Assembly: GCA_010015655.1 (NCBI GenBank) | Contig: ML976728.1 | Span: forward strand, 24,140-88,139 | Direction of reading: 5' to 3' | Source: Bimuria novae-zelandiae CBS 107.79 | Lineage: Eukaryota; Ascomycota; Dothideomycetes; Pleosporales; Didymosphaeriaceae | DNA length: 64,000 nt | Part shown: positions 59,790 through 64,000 of the stretch, piece by piece | How positions within the stretch are numbered: the first letter of the stretch is position 1 | How the letters are laid out: each line of letters opens with the position of its first letter | Program-made: the position numbers and the translations under genes | The notes under the pieces: generated by a model | The model's input: the letters and a program-made list of their open reading frames with translations, nothing else | The model's database searches: none | What the model was told of the DNA's origin: nothing

Positions 59790-61649
59790 ATGGATCCAAT
59801 TCAAGCTGCGATAGATGAGATCGAATCGCGAGAACCAGGAGAAGATTTTTCATATACAGAAATTGCTACTAGATATGGTGTTAATCGATCTACACTCTTA
59901 CGAAGGCACCGAGGTGTTACCGCGACGCGTGCAGCCAACACAATTAATTAGCGAAAGCTCAACCCACAGCAAGAGCAGGAGCTTGTACGATATATCAAAA
60001 GGCTCACAGAGAGACATATACCTCCTACTAGAGAGATGATACAGAATTTTGCCTCGACGATAGCAAAGGAGCCAGTCAGCGAGAGCTGGGATACCCGCTT
60101 TATCAACCAACACAGCATTCATCTCATCTCGCAATGGACCGTCGGCATGGACAGCAATCGCCACAAAGCTGATTTAGTGGATAAATATCGCCTCTATTTC
60201 AACCTTGTACACAGCAAGATCGATTAATATCGCATAGATCCTCGTCATATCTACAATATGGATGAAAAAGGTGTCCTGATCGGTATCGTTGGTAGAACAA
60301 AGAGGATATTCAGCAGACGAATGTGGGAGAAGAAGGAGGTTAGGGCATCACTCCAGGATGGTAATCGCGCGTGGATCACGCTCCTAGCATGTATCTGCGC
60401 TGATGGATTAGCTTTGCCGCCAAGCCTTATCTATGAGGCTGCTAACAAGGACATCCAATTAAGCTGGGTAGAGGATATCAAGGCAGGATATTATAAAGTC
60501 TTTATTACCTTATCATCCTCTGGCTAGACGAACAACGATATCGGGCTTGCCTAGCTTAAGCAGGTGTTTAATCGCTGTATAAAAGAGAAGGCTCGACGAT
60601 TATATTAACTTTTAATTATAGATAGCCACGGATCTCATATTACTATAGACTTTATTAACTATTATAATTAAAATAGGATCCTGCTTGCTGTCCTGCTTCC
60701 TTATTTAACTTATACACTTTAGCTACTTAATGTTGCGATGTTTAAGCCTCTATTAATAGCCTACTCAGCAGAGCTATTAAGATACCTTTATAGAAGCTAG
60801 GGCCTAGCTTCTATCACCAAAGGCGACTTCTTTCCCCTATTCTGGAATGCGTGGAAGGCCTCTTTCAAGGAATTAACTATCCTTAACTCTTTTAGAACCA
60901 CAGGTATATCGCCACCTAATCCTGACCCTATCCTTAATAGGTTCACCTAGGATCAAGAATCAGGCAATAGCTCCTTATCAGGGCTTAGCGATCATAACTA
61001 GAGAAAGATAGATAGGCTTGTACGCTCTGCAGTAAGTAATTAAAGTAGTAAGGATACACAGAAGCTTCGTTAATTACTCCACCACCTATTTGTTAAAAAT
61101 AAGCTGCTTAAGCATGACAATAATGGGCTTAGGCAGGCGCTATCTATTAAGAAGAAGCGTAATAAGAAGAGCAAAGCTCTAGACCTTTAATAGCGCTAGG
61201 AGTATTATAGTAGGGCTATCTTATAGTTACTAAGGAAAGTAAGGGAGGCACGTTATCGTTAATTAATTAAGGAGTAAGAGGATAAGCAGTAGCAGCTTTA
61301 AAAAGCAAAGACAGCAGAGCTAAAGAAGGTAGCTAAGCTATATAAGGAGAAAATCTAGCAAGAAAAGCGTGCAGCGAGAGAGGCAGCGAAGAAGGCAAAG
61401 GAGAAGGAGAGAGCTAAAAAGGCAGCTTAGCGCACTGCCTAGAAGTCTGCTAATAACGCTAAAAAGGCTCTATAACTATCCTAAAGGAGTAAGAGAAAAG
61501 CTTCTTAGCTATCTCCACAGAGCAGAAAGCGTCAGAAACGTGTTGTTGATGCTACGGATGTTGGGGAGGCCTCAAAGGGCGCATCTGCTGCCCCAACCAA
61601 ATCCACACGGAGCGGCCGCGACGTCAAGCTTCCAGATAGATTTAAATAG
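59790..61649 (+). pseudogene. Fot1/pogo-family DDE transposase, many nonsense codons, no indel
   Basis: 620 codons in one frame from the ATG at 59790 to TAG at 61647. Stops (TAA/TAG) sit at Gln positions. N-terminus: IQAAIDEIESREPGEDFSYT, then helix-turn-helix ATRYGVNRSTLLRRHRG. A second DNA-binding region (about 60010-60200) resembles the CENP-B/Tc5 type. Catalytic triad: first Asp at 60261-60263 (YNMDEKG), second at 60621-60623 (IIDSHG), third position AAT (Asn) at 60729-60731, giving DD35-type spacing as in Fot1. The C-terminus ends TRSGRDVKLPDRFK after a Lys/Ala-rich helix. The third catalytic residue and the stops are all explained by RIP-type changes. Confidence 0.88.
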
Positions 61650-61753
61650 TGCAAATGAATCGCAGCTATCGATTTACTATCCTAGTAGAAAATCTTATAA
61701 TAATATTGTTTGTGGGTGGTTCTGCAGCCTTATTTCTAATAGAGCGTTTATGG

Positions 61754-61801
61754 TGTTCGGCGTGCATTGGCTGAATCCGTGCATTGGGTGCACGGACACG
61801 T
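61754..61801 (-). repeat. Right terminal inverted repeat, Fot1-like element 2
   Basis: Reverse complement of the left repeat except at one position. Followed by TA at 61802-61803. Confidence 0.95.
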
Positions 61802-61803
61802 TA

Positions 61804-62600
61804 TTATCTACTTATAATTCTCCTACTATTATAAATCTTTTACTAGTGCTATTTTTACGTGTTTAATTTTATGTTCTTACTATAAGTAATTACTATAATA
61901 GTGTATTCGCGCTAGTACGTTTACTTATTATTATATATATATAATTGCTTTTTGCCTAGCTTTTAAACCTTCCTTTTTTATATTTTTTCTATTTTTATCT
62001 TAACTTTATGCGCTATAATGTCTTACTTTTAGCCTAGTCTTTTCTAACTTTATAATCTAATTCCTCTCCTTATTTTAATAAGATAGCTAGCCCTTTACGT
62101 AATAGCTACGTAATAAAGACTCCTAAGTGTAAAAAGCGTACTATTAATTTTAATAATAAAATAAAGGAAGTCTTACCTTTATCGTAATAACTTAATAACT
62201 AACTTAAAAAGACTAAGCTTTTTAAAAATAAAGCTACTATTTTTAACGCTAGCGTAATTCCTCTTAGCTAGCTTATTAAGAAGTTTAGTCTTTTTAAAGC
62301 TCGCGAAGTAAGTTCTAGACCCTCTTTTATACTTTTTTTTTATTTTTTTTTTTATTTTCTAACTTGCTTTCTTACTTTTCTAATCTTCTTCTTAGTTCTT
62401 TATTAGCCTAGGTATACGCACTCGCTAACTTAATAAACTTAGCTTTTAGAGCCTAATCTTACTACGCGCGATAATTAAGCGCTAATATATTAATTATATT
62501 ACTTATAGGCACGTCTATTAGTAGGTGCTAGTAAGTAAGATAGTATCCTGTAAGGAGTGCTATACCTATAAGCTTACTAACTACACTAGACAAGTATGCT
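61804..62600. other. RIP-mutated AT-rich DNA, unidentified
   Basis: About 800 bp of TpA-rich sequence with no open frame, between Fot1-like element 2 and the mutated solo LTR. It could be the gypsy 3' end, or another element. T-rich runs near 62330-62350. Confidence 0.45.
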
Positions 62601-63029
62601 TGTTAAAACCCTAAGGGGTAGCTGGTCCTAAATAGGCTAGGGTTAGTTCTTAGGTAAGAGTGTTAATAATATAGGTAAGGGGTATTAATAGATCGCGCGT
62701 ATTAATAGGGCGTTAGTATTAAAGGTATATATAGTATAATTAAATTAATAAGAGCCTAAGTTAAATCTAAACAATAAATTAGTAAACAGGTTAAATATAA
62801 TAGTAGAAGACTACTATCGCGTTCTTATATATATAACTTGTCCTACGAATCCTAAGAGTCCTAGGAGTCCTAAAGTCCTATATACTAAGACACTTCTAGG
62901 ACGCCTAATATTTCTAGGACGCGTAACTAAATTACGTAACTTATAACTAAGTCAGGAATCTTAGCTAGTTACATAGATAAGCGTCTATGCCCCGCCCCGC
63001 GTTATATTGGATCTTAACGGATCTTAACA
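62601..63029 (+). mobile_element. Solo LTR, RIP-mutated copy of the LTR at 3950
   Basis: 429 bp beginning TGTTAAAACCC and ending GGATCTTAACA, collinear with 3950-4375 for most of its length, CpA replaced by TpA at many sites. No clear target duplication is seen, so either one flank is rearranged or it is part of an older, longer remnant. A local duplication of GGATCTTAAC is present at its right end (63009-63029). Confidence 0.8.
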
Positions 63030-64000
63030 AAGGTCTTATTTATTATATCTACCTTAAAGTCGCGCAGAAGCTAAATAATTAGAATACTAAGTAGATTTTA
63101 ATAATTTAAGTTTTTAATAATTATTTATAAGCCTTAGAGACCTTAACTCTAAAAAACCTCGTGATAATATTAATTATGGGTGGCTTAGTAGCCTTATGTT
63201 GCTGGCCGAGCGATCATGTTGGGGTGGCGCGTTCAGTGACGCGGCGCGCCAACTGCCAAGCTACGGTAGTTGAGCAAGCGCGATTTCGCTGCACCAGTGT
63301 CACTCCAGATGTTTTCAGGCACCTGGGCAGATTGTTTCGCTCGTACCTAGGCAGCGTGTGAGGTGGGGGTTTAGGGTTGAGGTGATTTGACGAGGGCTTT
63401 GTTGAGATGGGCGATGGAAATGATAAGGAGGAGGATGAGGGAAGGCGATTGGAGATATCTTCCTAGTGCTGTTAGCTGTTAGTTCATGGGGTTGTTGACT
63501 CTGATGGTGACGAGAGGAGGGAAGAAAACAAGAAAGAGACTCGCCCTGTGAAATTTGACTAATGTGAAATTAGTCACCTGTAGCATAAGAGTGCAGGCAA
63601 GAGGCAGGATACGAAGGACAAGGACGAGCGTTTGTCAAGGTAAGCGGCGTTCTGCAGAGCGGTGTGGGACCAACAACAAATCGACGTTGGAAATTACCAT
63701 TGACATCTTTTGCCTGCAATCGCCGTAGTACATACACGCGTTAAGACCCACTATTAATTTCCATATAAGTGTCACAGTACCACATTCGCGAGCTTTGTCT
63801 CCTCCGAGCCCTCCCCCCGGTCGTTGGGAACCGCATCTTGGCTGATGCTAACACGACATTTCACTCTTCCAAGACGATCAGTACTAGAAGATTTGCACTG
63901 ATACTGCCGATTGACCCTATCCAGTTTTCATCTGTCCGTATCGCGCTCGTCCCGCTCCCAATCATCCATTCTTGATACACGCTCCTCAAAAACCCCTCAG
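63030..64000. other. Right flank of the transposon nest, no gene
   Basis: AT-rich to about 63170, then normal composition to the window end. Short open frames at 63161-63361 and 63769-63975 have no domain. May hold the promoter of a gene beyond the window. Confidence 0.4.

Larger units (their letters stand above)
59693..61801 (+). mobile_element. Fot1/pogo-like DNA transposon 2, complete, RIP-mutated
   Basis: 2,109 bp with 48-bp terminal inverted repeats (59693-59740 and 61754-61801; one mismatch, A/G) and TA target duplications (59691-59692, 61802-61803). One 620-codon frame fills the interior. The terminal repeats match those of element 1 in plan (two CAAYGC motifs). It lies behind the gypsy element; whether it inserted into the gypsy 3' end is not resolved. 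Confidence 0.93.

Overview
This is filamentous ascomycete (Pezizomycotina, probably Dothideomycetes) nuclear DNA. Genes are separated by short spaces and carry many 46-110 bp GT-AG introns. The families are fungal: a rhodopsin-domain membrane protein, an ankyrin/STAND-type protein, 'LPxELRxxIY' proteins, a proteinase-K-like subtilase, and PIK1, TLG2 and calmodulin genes. Large AT-rich blocks are full of TpA, and Gln codons there have become TAA/TAG, the signature of repeat-induced point mutation (RIP, CpA to TpA). Exons were placed by hand from splice consensus, reading-frame phase and remembered family conservation; no alignment was run.

Layout. 0.8-2.0 kb: rhodopsin-domain protein. 2.35-4.9 kb: complete RIP-mutated Fot1/pogo-like transposon with a younger, unmutated solo LTR inside it. 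5.6-10.4 kb: intact secreted cupin, mitochondrial-type beta-ketoacyl synthase and Ni/Co transporter. 10.7-19.2 kb: a decayed tract with a kinase-like gene (one in-frame TGA), a dicarboxylate symporter pseudogene and an RRM/RING-IBR pseudogene. 20.5-23.8 kb: intact PIK1. 24.5-27.1 kb: ankyrin gene with one in-frame TAG. 27.35-28.7 kb: transposon fragment abutting a 5'-truncated gene. 29.0-34.4 kb: a 1,754-residue SAP-domain protein. 35.2-37.8 kb: calmodulin and TLG2, head to head. 38.7-40.6 kb: secreted subtilase. 42.4-43.2 kb: gene ending against a truncated transposon. 45.6-46.0 kb: small secreted cysteine-containing protein.

46.3-63.0 kb is a transposon nest: an unclassified DNA element, a Ty3/gypsy chromovirus split by a Ty1/copia element (5-bp duplication TACTA), a second complete Fot1-like element and a RIP-mutated solo LTR. 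Nearly all coding decay here is nonsense by transition. The terminal inverted repeats have stayed intact while the interiors are saturated.

No biosynthetic cluster, defence island or CRISPR array is visible. The least expected signals are an antisense Zn2Cys6-like reading frame at the 3' end of the chromovirus, a copia primer site matching the anticodon arm of initiator tRNA-Met, and the sharp RIP boundary at transposon ends. Housekeeping genes (PIK1, calmodulin, TLG2, beta-ketoacyl synthase) are intact; several accessory genes are nonsense-mutated.
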